Below the pieces are notes generated by a model, which saw only the letters and a list, made by a program, of their open reading frames with translations, searched no databases and was not told where the DNA came from. Shown piece by piece: positions 16,614-25,551 of a DNA stretch of 64,000 nucleotides (position 1 is the stretch's first letter; each line of letters opens with the position of its first letter). The stretch is from Bradyrhizobium lablabi (lineage in GTDB: Bacteria; Pseudomonadota; Alphaproteobacteria; Rhizobiales; Xanthobacteraceae), in NCBI RefSeq assembly GCF_900141755.1, contig NZ_LT670844.1, forward strand, positions 3,038,001 through 3,102,000, written 5' to 3'. A program made the translations under genes and the position numbers.

Positions 16614-17725
16614 CAGACCTCCCGCGCCTCGAAATCGATCCGCGGATCGATCCACATGTAGGTGAGGTCGGAGATCAGATTGACCACAAGGCCGATGAGC
16701 GAGAAGATGAACAGCGTCCCGAACACGACGGGATAGTCACGATTGAGCACGCTCTCGAAACCGAGCAGGCCGAGCCCATCGAGCGAGAAGATGGTTTCGA
16801 TCAGGAGCGAGCCGGAAAAGAACGCGCTGATGAACGCGCCGGGGAAGCCGGCGATCACGATCAGCATGGCGTTGCGGAAGATGTGATTGTAGAGCACCTG
16901 CCGCTCGCTGCAGCCCTTGGCGCGCGCGGTCATCACATATTGCTTGCGTATCTCGTCGAGGAACGAATTCTTGGTCAAAAGCGTCATGGTGGCGAAGGCG
17001 CCCAGCGCCATCGAGATCAGCGGCAAGGTGATGTGCCAGAAATAATCGAGGATCTTCCAGTACCAGGGAAATTGCGACCAGCCGTCTGAGGTCAAGCCGC
17101 GCAGCGGGAAGATGTTGAAGAACGAACCGCCGGCGAACAGGATGATCAACAGGATCGCGAACAAAAATCCGGGGATGGCGAATCCGACGATGATCACCGC
17201 CGAGGTCCAGGTATCGAACTTCGAGCCGTCCGCTACCGCCTTGCGGATGCCGAGCGGGATCGAGATCAGGTAGGTCAGAAGCGTCATCCAGATGCCGAGC
17301 GAGATCGAGACCGGCAGCTTCTCCTTGATCAGTTGCAGCACGCTGACGTCACGAAAGTAGCTCTTGCCGAAATCGAATCGTGCAAAATTCCATACCATCA
17401 ACGCAAAACGTTCCGGCGCCGGCTTGTCGAAGCCGAACTGCTTTTCCAGGCTCTTGATGAAGTCGGGGTCGAGCCCCTGGGCGCCGCGATATTTCGAGCT
17501 GACGACGTCGGCGGATGCGCCCACCTGCTGGCCGCGCGCACCGAAATCGCCGCCGGATGAACCCGAAATCCGCGAAACGCCGCCGGTATCGGCGCCGGAA
17601 AGCTGCGCGATCACCCGCTCCACCGGCCCGCCCGGCGCGAATTGCACCACGGCAAAGGAGACGAACAGGATCCCCAACAGCGTCGGGATCATCAGCAGAA
17701 TGCGGCGGGCGATATAGGCGCTCAT
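16613..17725 (-). CDS. yejB: Peptide ABC transporter permease (YejB-type)
   Basis: 370 residues from the ATG at 17725 (MSAYIARRILLMIPTLLG). Six membrane helices. The periplasmic segment (~30-110) is long, serine/glycine-rich and contains AQLSGADTGG, as in YejB. The cytoplasmic EAA loop reads QYVMTARAKGCSERQVLYNHIFRNA. Upstream frame extensions into the binding-protein gene are rejected because they lack a ribosome binding site and would overlap coding sequence. The gap to the upstream binding-protein gene is four bases. Confidence 0.94.
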   Translation of the reverse strand: MSAYIARRILLMIPTLLGILFVSFAVVQFAPGGPVERVIAQLSGADTGGVSRISGSSGGDFGARGQQVGASADVVSSKYRGAQGLDPDFIKSLEKQFGFDKPAPERFALMVWNFARFDFGKSYFRDVSVLQLIKEKLPVSISLGIWMTLLTYLISIPLGIRKAVADGSKFDTWTSAVIIVGFAIPGFLFAILLIILFAGGSFFNIFPLRGLTSDGWSQFPWYWKILDYFWHITLPLISMALGAFATMTLLTKNSFLDEIRKQYVMTARAKGCSERQVLYNHIFRNAMLIVIAGFPGAFISAFFSGSLLIETIFSLDGLGLLGFESVLNRDYPVVFGTLFIFSLIGLVVNLISDLTYMWIDPRIDFEAREV

Positions 17726-17729
17726 GAAA

Positions 17730-19616
17730 TTATTTAGCCTGCTCGAGCTTGGCCGCTTTGGCGGCATCGTACCACCACAGAATGCGCTCGCCGACGCTCG
17801 ACGAATAATTGTCGATCTGATAGCGCGGCAAGGTCTCGGGATGACCGAACACATCCCAATAGGCCACCGGGTGATTGGCGCGATACCAATGCGGCACCCA
17901 ATACCGCCCGGCGCGGAACACCCGGTCGAAAGCGCGACAGGCGGTCGTCAGGTCGGCGCGGGTGTCGGCGGCCAGAATCTTCTCGATCAACGCATCGATG
18001 GCTGGATCGGCGATGCCGGCCAGATTGTACGAGCCTTTGGTAGCGGCAGCCTGCGACGAGAAGGTCGGACGCATCGAGTCCCCCGGCGTCGCCGCGATGC
18101 CGAGGCGCTCGGTGGTCATATCGAAGTCGAAATCCTCAACCCTGGCACGGTATTGCACGGCGTCGACCAGCCGCAGGCTGGCGTCGATCCCGAGCGTGCC
18201 GAGATTCTTGATGAAAGGTGCATGGTGCGGTTGGAACGAAGGCTCGTCGAGCAGAAATTCCAGCCTGAAGACCTCGCCGTTCGGCAGCAATCGCTTGCCG
18301 TCCTTGATGACGAGTCCGGCCTCGTTGAGCAGTTGCGAGGCCTTGCGCAGCAAGGCGCGATCCTGCCCCGACCCATCCGACACCGGCGGCACGAAAGGCG
18401 GACCGAACACCTCGTCCGGCACCTGGCCGCGAAACGGCTCGAGCAGCCTGAGCTCTTCGGGCGACGGTGGCCCGTTCGCCACCATGTCCGAATTCTGAAA
18501 CAGCGATTGGGTGCGCGCATAGGCGCCGTACATAATCGTCTTGTTGGTCCATTCGAAATCGAACGCCTGGATCAGCGCTTCGCGCACGCGCGGGTCCTTG
18601 AACTGCGCGCGGCGCGTATTCATGAACCAGCCCTGCGCACCCGCCGGCGACTGATCCGGCAAGACTTCGCGCTTGACGCGGCCATCCTTGATGGCGGGGA
18701 AGTCGTAGCGCGTCGCCCAAATCCGCGCGGTAAATTCTTCGCGGAACAGATAGCTCTTGCCGCTAAATCCCTCGAAGGCGACATCGCGGTCGCGGTAGAA
18801 TTCGTAGCGAACGGTATCGAAATTGTAGACGCCGCGGCTGACCGGCAGATCGGCTCCCCACCAATCCTTGACCCGATCGTATTCGATGTAGCGGTTGGCT
18901 TCGAATTTTCCGACCTTGTAAGGTCCCGACCCCAACGGCGGATCCAGCGTCGATTCGTCAAACGGACGCGTCGCATAATAAGCCTTCGAGAAAATCGGCA
19001 AGGTCGCGACATAGAGCGGCACATCGCGCCCGCGTTTGTCCGCGAAGGTGACGGCCACCGTCATATCGTCGAGCGCTTCGGCCTTCACCATATCGCGCAA
19101 CTGCACGATGACGAGCGGATGGCCCTTTGCTTTCAGCGTCGTGAACGAAAAAGCGACGTCATGCGCGGTCAGTTTCGAACCGTCGTGAAAACTGGCCTGC
19201 GGCCGCAGCGCAAATTTGTAGGTCAGTTTGTCCGCGGAAATCTGCGCCGACTTCGCCGCAAGGCCGTACACCGCGTCCGGCTCGTCACCCGCGCGCGCCA
19301 TCAGCGTCGCAAAAGTGAGGTCCATGCCCTGCGCGCCTTCGCCCTTCAGGATGAAGGCGTTGAGCGAATTGAACGTAAAGTAGGACTGATTATACGAGCG
19401 GACCGAGGGAATCGTCGAAAACGTCCCGCCTTTCGGCGCGGCGAGATTCACATAGTCGAGATGATGGAAATCCGCCGGATATTTCAGGTCGCCGAACACC
19501 GATAGCCCATGAACCTCGGCGCCAAACTCCTCCGCCGCTCTTGCGGGCCGCAGCAGGGGTGCGCTCAGCGCGCCAATTCCGAGACCGAGCACATGCCGGC
19601 GGGAGAACAGCGCCAT
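17730..19616 (-). CDS. Peptide ABC transporter substrate-binding protein, second copy
   Basis: 628 residues from the ATG at 19616 (MALFSRRHVLGLGIG). The twin-arginine signal SRRHVLGL indicates Tat export, with cleavage near RPARAAEE. It belongs to family 5 solute-binding proteins: VFGDLKYPADF..DYVNLAAPKGG, later GSGPYKVGKFEANRYIEYDRVKDWWG. It is a paralogue of the protein encoded 14 bases upstream (19631-21529), sharing the (D/K)YPADF and VN..APKGG blocks and the closing WWYDA(A/D)KAA. Two binding proteins in one Yej operon suggest two ligand ranges for a single channel. Confidence 0.92.
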   Translation of the reverse strand: MALFSRRHVLGLGIGALSAPLLRPARAAEEFGAEVHGLSVFGDLKYPADFHHLDYVNLAAPKGGTFSTIPSVRSYNQSYFTFNSLNAFILKGEGAQGMDLTFATLMARAGDEPDAVYGLAAKSAQISADKLTYKFALRPQASFHDGSKLTAHDVAFSFTTLKAKGHPLVIVQLRDMVKAEALDDMTVAVTFADKRGRDVPLYVATLPIFSKAYYATRPFDESTLDPPLGSGPYKVGKFEANRYIEYDRVKDWWGADLPVSRGVYNFDTVRYEFYRDRDVAFEGFSGKSYLFREEFTARIWATRYDFPAIKDGRVKREVLPDQSPAGAQGWFMNTRRAQFKDPRVREALIQAFDFEWTNKTIMYGAYARTQSLFQNSDMVANGPPSPEELRLLEPFRGQVPDEVFGPPFVPPVSDGSGQDRALLRKASQLLNEAGLVIKDGKRLLPNGEVFRLEFLLDEPSFQPHHAPFIKNLGTLGIDASLRLVDAVQYRARVEDFDFDMTTERLGIAATPGDSMRPTFSSQAAATKGSYNLAGIADPAIDALIEKILAADTRADLTTACRAFDRVFRAGRYWVPHWYRANHPVAYWDVFGHPETLPRYQIDNYSSSVGERILWWYDAAKAAKLEQAK

Positions 19617-19630
19617 GCGCGAAAAATCCC

Positions 19631-21529
19631 TCAAGACCGCTTGCCGATCCTGGCAGCCTTGTCGGCGTCGTACCACCACAATGACGGCAGACCGGAACGG
19701 CCATATTTCGGCAGCGGCTCGGCGTGGCTGAAGCGATCCCAGCGCGCATAGCGCGAAAAGCCATAGGTGAATTGCGGCACGACATAGAAATTCCACAACA
19801 GCACACGGTCGAGCGCTTTGGTCGCGGCCACGAGGTCGGCGCGGCCCTTGGCGAAGATGACCTTGTCGATCAGCGCATCGACGGCGGGATTCTTGATGCC
19901 GATGGTGTTTTTCGCGCCGGGCTGGTCGGCGGTCTGCGATCCCCAGAACTCGCGCTGCTCGTTGCCGGGCGACAGCGACTCGCCCCAGACATCGGTGATG
20001 ATATCGAAATCGAAGCTGCGCAGCCGGTTTTCATACTGCGCGTCGTCGACGACGCGGATCGAGGTGGTGACGCCGATGCGTTCCAATGACGGCTTGTAGA
20101 ACAGCGCGATCCGTTCGGCGGACGGGTCCTGAACCAAAATCTCGACGGTGAACGGCTTGCCTGCCGCATCCACCAATTTGCGGTCGCGGATCTCGTAGCC
20201 GGCCTCTTTCAAAAGCCGCATGCTCTCCCGCAAATTGGCCCGCACCGCTTCCGGATTGCCGCCGACCGGATTCTGATAGGGGGTCGTGAAAACTTCCGGT
20301 GGCACCTTGTCGCGCACGGTCTCGAGGATCTCCAATTCCTGCCCCTCCGGCAGTCCCTTTGCAGCCAGCTCCGTTCCCTCGAAATAGCTGTTGATGCGTT
20401 TGTATTGGCCATAGAACAGTTGCTTGTTCATCTCCTCGAAATCGTAAGCATAGTTGAACGCCCGGCGCAGCCGCGCATCCTTGAACTGGTCGCGGCGCAG
20501 GTTGAGCACGAAACCCTGCATACGGCCCGAATCGTTGATCGGGAATTCTTCCATGACGACGCGCTTTTCGGTGACCGCCGGAAAATCATAAGCGGTCGCC
20601 CATTGCTTCGCCGAATTCTCGGTGATCCAATCGGCCTGGTCGGCCTTGAACGCTTCGAGCGCTACGGTGTTGTCGCGGAAAAACTCATAGCGCATCTCGT
20701 CGAAATTGTTCTCGCCGATCCGTACCGGCAGCTTCTCGCCCCAGTAATCCTTGACCCGCTCCAGCACGACCGACCGGCCGGCGACGAACTGTTTGATGCG
20801 GTAGGGGCCGGACCCCAACGGCGGCTCCAGCGTGGTCGCCGAGATATCGCGCTTGCGGCCCTGGCTGTCGGTGCCTTCCCAATAATGCTTCGGCAATACC
20901 GGCAATTCGCCGACGATGGTCGGCAGTTCGCGGTTTCCCGGAGCATCGAAAGTGAATTTTATATCGCGCTCGCCGATCTTCTCGTATTTCACGACGTGAC
21001 GATAATACGAGCCGTACATCGGGCTGTATTTCTTCAGCGCCTCGATCGAGAAAATCACGTCCTCGGGTGTCACCGGCTGGCCGTCATGCCAGCGCGCCTC
21101 CTTGCGAAGCCGGTAGGTCACCCAGGCGAAATCGTCGGGATGGGAAGCGGCTTCCGCCAATAGGCCATATTCGGTGACGATCTCGTCCTGCGACTTCGCC
21201 ATCAGCTCTTCGTAGATCAGGGCGGCGGCCGGCGCGATCGAGCCTTTGACGCCGGCAACCGCGATGTTGAAATTGTCGAAGGTGCCGAGCGAGATCATGC
21301 GGGCGACGCCGCCCTTGGGGGCGTCCGGATTGACGTAATCGAAGCGCTTGAAGTCGGCGGGATATTTGATGTCGCCGAACAGCGACAGCGCGTGCCGCCA
21401 GGCCGGTTCGCTAGTCGCGGCCTGCGCCGCCGCGGGGCTTGTCGCCGGGAGGCCGGTCGAAACTCCCAAGACCGGGGCTGCGGCGGCAAGGGTTCCACTC
21501 TGAAGAAGCTGTCGTCGGGTAATTGCCAA
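19631..21529 (-). CDS. yejA: Peptide ABC transporter substrate-binding protein (YejA-type), first copy
   Basis: 632 residues, first gene of the yej operon. A twin-arginine signal is clear (ITRRQLLQSGTLAAAAP) with an alanine-rich export region. The mature part has family 5 binding-protein motifs: SLFGDIKYPADF, DYVNPDAPKGG, RLRKEARWHDGQPVTPEDV and GSGPYRIKQ. It delivers peptides or peptide-like compounds to YejBE. The region upstream (21530-21654) should hold the operon promoter; no strong -35/-10 pair was seen. Confidence 0.93.
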   Translation of the reverse strand: MAITRRQLLQSGTLAAAAPVLGVSTGLPATSPAAAQAATSEPAWRHALSLFGDIKYPADFKRFDYVNPDAPKGGVARMISLGTFDNFNIAVAGVKGSIAPAAALIYEELMAKSQDEIVTEYGLLAEAASHPDDFAWVTYRLRKEARWHDGQPVTPEDVIFSIEALKKYSPMYGSYYRHVVKYEKIGERDIKFTFDAPGNRELPTIVGELPVLPKHYWEGTDSQGRKRDISATTLEPPLGSGPYRIKQFVAGRSVVLERVKDYWGEKLPVRIGENNFDEMRYEFFRDNTVALEAFKADQADWITENSAKQWATAYDFPAVTEKRVVMEEFPINDSGRMQGFVLNLRRDQFKDARLRRAFNYAYDFEEMNKQLFYGQYKRINSYFEGTELAAKGLPEGQELEILETVRDKVPPEVFTTPYQNPVGGNPEAVRANLRESMRLLKEAGYEIRDRKLVDAAGKPFTVEILVQDPSAERIALFYKPSLERIGVTTSIRVVDDAQYENRLRSFDFDIITDVWGESLSPGNEQREFWGSQTADQPGAKNTIGIKNPAVDALIDKVIFAKGRADLVAATKALDRVLLWNFYVVPQFTYGFSRYARWDRFSHAEPLPKYGRSGLPSLWWYDADKAARIGKRS

Positions 21530-21659
21530 ATGGGAGTTCCTGTTGGTACCGCGCTATTGAGGACGCAATATAAGGCAAGGGTTCGACAGGTTAAGTTGCT
21601 TTTTCCTCATGATACTAGCCCGCTCGGAGCGCCGGTGCGGCGAAACGTCCCGATAACGC

Positions 21660-21767
21660 GGGCGCGACCAGCAAAAGTGGGTACCGGTTTTGCGTCCGGT
21701 CGCGCTCCAACTTATAAAAGCGCATGATCTTACCGCCAAACCGCTCACACTTTGGCGGATCATGCGC
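21660..21767 (+). repeat. Intergenic palindromic repeat, family D copy 1
   Basis: Two hairpins: GGCGCGACC ... GGTCGCGC around the core AAAGTGGGTACCGGTTTT, then GCGCATGATC..CCGCCAAA with TTTGGCGGATCATGCGC. The AAGTGGG-TACCGG-TTTT core and the (A/C)GCATGATC ends recur, inverted, at 60809-60855, and a related form is at 47397-47493. It fills the middle of the 309-bp gap 21530-21838; nothing else is seen there. Confidence 0.8.
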
Positions 21768-21838
21768 GTGACCTGATAGCAAAACGGCCAGGCGATGCCC
21801 GGCCGTTTGCAGCAGAAGATCATTCCGGCCGGAGGCCG

Positions 21839-22387
21839 TTACTTCGACGCCGTCGGCAGCGGAACCGGATTATCCGCAAGCGTGTGCAGATAGTCGATCA
21901 CGTCGGCGCGCTCGCTGTCCTTCTGGATGCCGGCAAAACCCATCGCGGTGCCCGGAACATAGCCCTTGGGGTTGGCGATGAACTGGTTGAGGTCGTCATA
22001 GGTCCATTCACCGCCCTTGGCCTTCATGGCGGCCGAGAAATTGAACCCGCGTCCCTCGCCCTTCTTGTCGCCGACGATCCCGTAAAGGTTCGGACCGACC
22101 CGATTCGGGCCGCCCTTCTCGAAGGTGTGGCAGGCGGCGCATTTCTTGGCCGCGGCGGCGCCCTTTTCGACGGAGGCGGTCTGCAACAGCTTCTCGATCG
22201 GCTCGGACGGCGCAGGTGCGGCCTCCTTGCCACCGGCGGGCGCCTCTTCCTTGACGGCGATCTCGAAGCCTGGCTTTTCCGGCATCTTGGGGGCGAACAA
22301 CGCCTGGGCGGTGAAGCTCGTCACCAACAGAACAAGGCAGGTGGCGAGAATAGCACCGAGAATTTTATTGAGTTCGAAGGAGTCCAT
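21839..22387 (-). CDS. cycM: Membrane-anchored class I cytochrome c (CycM)
   Basis: 182 residues. An uncleaved N-terminal helix (ILGAILATCLVLLVTSFTA) is followed by an alanine/proline/glutamate linker (~40-65). The heme domain has the CXXCH motif KCAACH (Cys83, Cys86, His87) and the axial methionine in PGTAMGFAG (Met149). Size, anchor and linker agree with Bradyrhizobium CycM, which carries electrons from the cytochrome bc1 complex to the aa3 oxidase; that role is inferred from the match. The flanking kdsB and prephenate dehydratase genes fit my memory of the cycM neighbourhood. It is divergent from kdsB. Confidence 0.9.
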   Translation of the reverse strand: MDSFELNKILGAILATCLVLLVTSFTAQALFAPKMPEKPGFEIAVKEEAPAGGKEAAPAPSEPIEKLLQTASVEKGAAAAKKCAACHTFEKGGPNRVGPNLYGIVGDKKGEGRGFNFSAAMKAKGGEWTYDDLNQFIANPKGYVPGTAMGFAGIQKDSERADVIDYLHTLADNPVPLPTASK

Positions 22388-22594
22388 ATTCGGTCAGGCT
22401 CCAGGCCGGAAATGTCGACTTTAGGCCGGAGGGAAACGGCCGCGGATGCATCAGGATTAAAGCTTTCGCACCGCACCCGAGCCACGATCAGATATCGGTT
22501 TGCCCGTGCTCTGGCAACCCGTATAAATGCGCCGGCTTTCGCCTGATCCCCATCATTCCAACCGTGTTATCAACCGGGTCCAGACCTCATTCTG

Positions 22595-23347
22595 ATGCCA
22601 GAAAAGCGCACTTTGGTGCTGATTCCCGCCCGCATGGCGGCGACCCGCCTGCCCGGCAAGCCGCTATTGGATATCGCCGGCGTGCCGATGATCGTCCATG
22701 TGCTGCGCCGGGCCGAGGCCGCCAAAATCGGCCGCGTGGCGGTCGCGACCGACACGCCCGAAATCGCGGCGGCGGTCACCGCCCGTGGCGGCGAAGCGGT
22801 CATGACGCACGGCGACCACCCTTCCGGCTCGGACCGGATCTACGAGGCGCTTGGCAAGCTCGATCCGAGGGGTGAGGCCGAAATCGTCGTCAACCTGCAG
22901 GGCGATTTCCCGACCATTTCGCCTGAAAACATCAGAAGCGTGCTCGGCCCGCTCGCCGACCCCGCGGTCGATATCGCGACGCTTGCCGCCGAAATCCATA
23001 CCGAGGAAGAGGACACCGCCCCGAGCGTGGTAAAGGCGATCGGCTCGCCCGTGAGCCCCGGGCGACTGCGCGCGCTCTACTTTACCCGCGCGACCGCGCC
23101 TTACGGCGACGGGCCGCGCTACCATCATATCGGCCTCTATGCCTACCGCCGCGCGGCCCTGCAGCGTTTTGTAGCGCTACCGCCGTCTCCTCTCGAGAAG
23201 CAGGAGAAGCTCGAGCAGCTGCGGGCGCTCGAAGCCGGCATGCGCATCGATATCACCCTGGTCGAGACGGTGCCGCGCGGCGTCGATACGCCGGCCGATC
23301 TCGAAACCGCGCGTCAGCTACTAGCGCCCCGTTTCCGAAGTTCGTAA
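22595..23347 (+). CDS. kdsB: 3-deoxy-manno-octulosonate cytidylyltransferase
   Basis: 250 residues. KdsB activates Kdo with CTP to give CMP-Kdo for lipopolysaccharide core synthesis, in the cytoplasm. The nucleotidyltransferase motif [16 protein letters not shown] is at residues ~7-22. [20 protein letters not shown] and VVNLQGDFP are further conserved blocks, and [17 protein letters not shown] near the end is typical. The last nine codons lie inside the left arm of a long inverted repeat (23321-23396), so the C-terminal LAPRFRSS and stop codon appear to come from the repeat rather than the ancestral gene. Confidence 0.95.
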   Translation: MPEKRTLVLIPARMAATRLPGKPLLDIAGVPMIVHVLRRAEAAKIGRVAVATDTPEIAAAVTARGGEAVMTHGDHPSGSDRIYEALGKLDPRGEAEIVVNLQGDFPTISPENIRSVLGPLADPAVDIATLAAEIHTEEEDTAPSVVKAIGSPVSPGRLRALYFTRATAPYGDGPRYHHIGLYAYRRAALQRFVALPPSPLEKQEKLEQLRALEAGMRIDITLVETVPRGVDTPADLETARQLLAPRFRSS

Positions 23348-23396
23348 ACCCTCGCGGCCCCACTATACGAACTTCGGAAACAAAGAGGGGCGCTAG
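23321..23396 (+). repeat. Long inverted repeat overlapping the end of kdsB
   Basis: Left arm 23321-23346 (CTAGCGCCCC then GTTTCCGAAGTTCGTA) pairs with the right arm 23366-23396: a perfect 16-bp inner match and a perfect 10-bp outer match, separated by a 5-base bulge on the right side. The loop is 19 bases. The kdsB stop codon is at 23345-23347, in the end of the left arm. It could end transcription or stabilise the 3' end. Confidence 0.9.
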
Positions 23397-23404
23397 CAAA
23401 TATT

Positions 23405-23496
23405 GGTTTCCAGTGCCGCTTATCGATTTGAAGTTCCCGGGGTGGACTCGCGGCAAACACTGCAGGAACTTCAAATCGGCGGCACTGGCCAAAACC
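23405..23496 (+). repeat. Second inverted repeat between kdsB and the prephenate dehydratase gene
   Basis: Left arm 23405-23437 contains CCAGTGCCGC and CGATTTGAAGTTCC; right arm 23465-23496 contains GGAACTTC..ATCG and GCGGCACTGG. The arms pair over about 28 of 33 bases around a 27-base loop. It follows the first inverted repeat directly, and ends 24 bases before the next start codon. Confidence 0.85.
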
Positions 23497-23520
23497 TAAG
23501 CGGCTGGTAAAAGGCGCGCC

Positions 23521-24393
23521 ATGACCAAAGCAACGACCAGACTTAAGAAAATCGCATTCCAGGGCGAGCCCGGGGCAAATTCCCATATCGCCATTGCCGA
23601 CGCCTATCCCGACGCCGAGCCTCTGGCCTGCGCCACCTTCGAGGATGCGCTGGCCGCGATCACCTCCGGCGAAGCCGATCTAGGCATGATCCCGATCGAG
23701 AACTCGGTCGCCGGCCGGGTCGCCGATATCCATCATCTGTTGCCGGCTTCGGGCCTGTTCATCGTCGGCGAATGGTTCCTGCCGATCCGACATCAATTGA
23801 TGGCGCCGCGCGGCGCCAAACTTGCCGACATCAAGACGGTCGAGAGCCACGTCCACGCGCTCGGGCAATGCCGCCGCATCATCCGCAAGCTTAACATCAA
23901 GCCGATCGTGGCGGCCGATACCGCCGGCAGTGCGCGGGATATCGCGGAACGCGGCGACAAGAGTGCGGCCGCCATTGCCTCAAAGCTCGCGGCCGACATC
24001 TACGGCCTCGATATCCTCTCGGCTGACGTCGAGGACGAGACCCACAACACCACGCGCTTCGTGGTGCTCGCGCGCGAGGCGAACTGGGCCAAACAGGGCT
24101 CGGGGCCGCTGGTCACCACTTTTGTTTTCCGGGTGCGCAACCTGCCCGCCGCGCTCTACAAGGCGCTCGGCGGCTTTGCCACCAACGGCGTCAACATGAC
24201 AAAACTCGAAAGCTACATGGTCGACGGCAATTTCTTCGCCACGCAGTTTTATGCCGACGTCGACGGCCATCCCGACGACCGCGGGCTCGCGTTCGCGCTG
24301 GAGGAGTTGAAATTCTTCTCGCGTGAATTTCGGATCGTCGGCGTCTATCCCGGCCATCCCTTCCGCGCGACGTTTAGCGAGAAGCAGGATTAA
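23521..24393 (+). CDS. pheA: Prephenate dehydratase
   Basis: 290 residues. Converts prephenate to phenylpyruvate in phenylalanine synthesis. The N-terminal periplasmic-binding-like domain starts KIAFQGEPGANSHIA and has IPIENSVAGRV; the catalytic TTRF motif is at HNTTRF (175-180). The C-terminal ACT domain (~195-280) has TKLESYM (Glu230-Tyr232), where most enzymes have an ESRP phenylalanine-binding motif; ESY is, as I recall, the usual alphaproteobacterial form. No chorismate mutase domain is fused. The start at 23521 is the only good ATG. Confidence 0.94.
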   Translation: MTKATTRLKKIAFQGEPGANSHIAIADAYPDAEPLACATFEDALAAITSGEADLGMIPIENSVAGRVADIHHLLPASGLFIVGEWFLPIRHQLMAPRGAKLADIKTVESHVHALGQCRRIIRKLNIKPIVAADTAGSARDIAERGDKSAAAIASKLAADIYGLDILSADVEDETHNTTRFVVLAREANWAKQGSGPLVTTFVFRVRNLPAALYKALGGFATNGVNMTKLESYMVDGNFFATQFYADVDGHPDDRGLAFALEELKFFSREFRIVGVYPGHPFRATFSEKQD

Positions 24394-24410
24394 AGAGCCA
24401 CATCACCATG

Positions 24411-24526
24411 TCGTCCCTGCGAAAGCAGGGACCCATACCGCGTGATTTATCTACAAGGCAGTGTGGTCGACACATTCCGCAAAATTAACGCCGGTGGTTA
24501 TGGGTCCCTGCTTTCGCAGGGACGAC
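24411..24526 (+). repeat. Intergenic palindromic repeat, family B copy 1
   Basis: Arms TCGTCCCTGCGAAAGCAGGG and CCCTGCTTTCGCAGGGACGA are exact reverse complements with ACCCAT/ATGGGT next to them; each arm is itself a small hairpin. The centre has AAGGCAGTGTGGT and ATAACCACCGGCG. The copy at 37521-37638 shows the same parts in inverted order. It separates the convergent prephenate dehydratase and monooxygenase genes. Confidence 0.85.
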
Positions 24527-24531
24527 GAATT

Positions 24532-25551
24532 TTACGCCGCGGCCTTCTTGTCTAACCCGAATGCGTCCGCCAAGAGACTATAGGATTTCTTGCGGGCGTC
24601 GTGATCGTAGACGGCGGTGATAACCATGAGCTCATCGGCCTGGCTTGCCGTGATCATCGGCTGCAGCTTTTGCATCACGGTTGCGGGGCTGCCGACGAAC
24701 AGCCGTGAGCGGTTGCGGGCGATCGAGGCGCGTTCGCTGTCGGTGTAGGGATAGGCGAGAGCCTCCTCGACGCTCGGCAGCGGCGTGTACTGGCCGCGAT
24801 CCCGGCGCAGACGGTTGAGATCCATCGACGACGCCAGCCGCTCAGCTTCCGCATCGGTTTCGGCCGCGACCACGGCCACGGCCAGAATGCCATACGGTGT
24901 CGCGCGCCAGGCCGACGGCTTGAAATGCGCGCGATAATTTGTCAGCGCGTCAACCGCATCGAACGACGCAAAATGATGCGCGAACGCAAAACCCATCCCG
25001 ACTTGCGCGGCGAGCTCGGAGCTATAATCGCTGGAGCCGAGCAGCCAGATCGGCGGCAGCGGCGTGTCGTCCGGCATCGCCACCACGTTGTTGTAGGGAT
25101 GGTTTGGCGGGAAATCGCGGGTCTCCCACAAGATCAGTTCATGCAACCGTTCGAGAAAGTCGTCGCCCTCACGGCGGTCGAGCCGGCTGCGCAGCGCATA
25201 GGCTGTGGCGCCATCGGTGCCCGGGGCGCGGCCGAGGCCGAGATCGATACGGCCGGGAAACAATGCCTCCAGCATCTTGAAGCGCTCGGCCACCACCAGC
25301 GGCGCGTGGTTGGGCAGCATCACGCCGCCGGAGCCGACCCGGATGTTTTTGGTCACGGCGGCGATCTGCCCGATCATCAAATCGGGCGCGGGGCTTGCAA
25401 CCGATGCGAGATTGTGATGCTCGGCGAGCCAATAGCGGACATAGCCGAGTGCATCGGCATGGCGCGCCAGATCGATGCTGTTGCGCAAGGCGGCCGCGGG
25501 CTTGGTGCCGGTGGTGACGACGGAGAGGTCGAGTATGGAAAGCGGGATCAT
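24532..25551 (-). CDS. LLM class flavin-dependent oxidoreductase
   Basis: 339 residues from the ATG at 25551 (MIPLSILDLSVV). It belongs to the bacterial luciferase-like monooxygenases: LDLS at the N-terminus, AEHHN near residue 45, VGSGGVMLPNHAPLVVAERF, and PGRIDLGLGRAPGTDG. These residues form the FMN/F420 pocket of the TIM barrel. The MsnO8-type subgroup has this start (LS.LDL) and is widespread with no known substrate. The gene stands alone, convergent with the prephenate dehydratase gene and divergent from metF. Confidence 0.88.
   Translation of the reverse strand: MIPLSILDLSVVTTGTKPAAALRNSIDLARHADALGYVRYWLAEHHNLASVASPAPDLMIGQIAAVTKNIRVGSGGVMLPNHAPLVVAERFKMLEALFPGRIDLGLGRAPGTDGATAYALRSRLDRREGDDFLERLHELILWETRDFPPNHPYNNVVAMPDDTPLPPIWLLGSSDYSSELAAQVGMGFAFAHHFASFDAVDALTNYRAHFKPSAWRATPYGILAVAVVAAETDAEAERLASSMDLNRLRRDRGQYTPLPSVEEALAYPYTDSERASIARNRSRLFVGSPATVMQKLQPMITASQADELMVITAVYDHDARKKSYSLLADAFGLDKKAAA

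Noticed and set aside
17724..19505. 593-codon plus-strand frame opposite the second Yej binding-protein gene
   Set aside because: Antisense shadow with no recognisable domain; the minus-strand gene has a Tat signal and family motifs.
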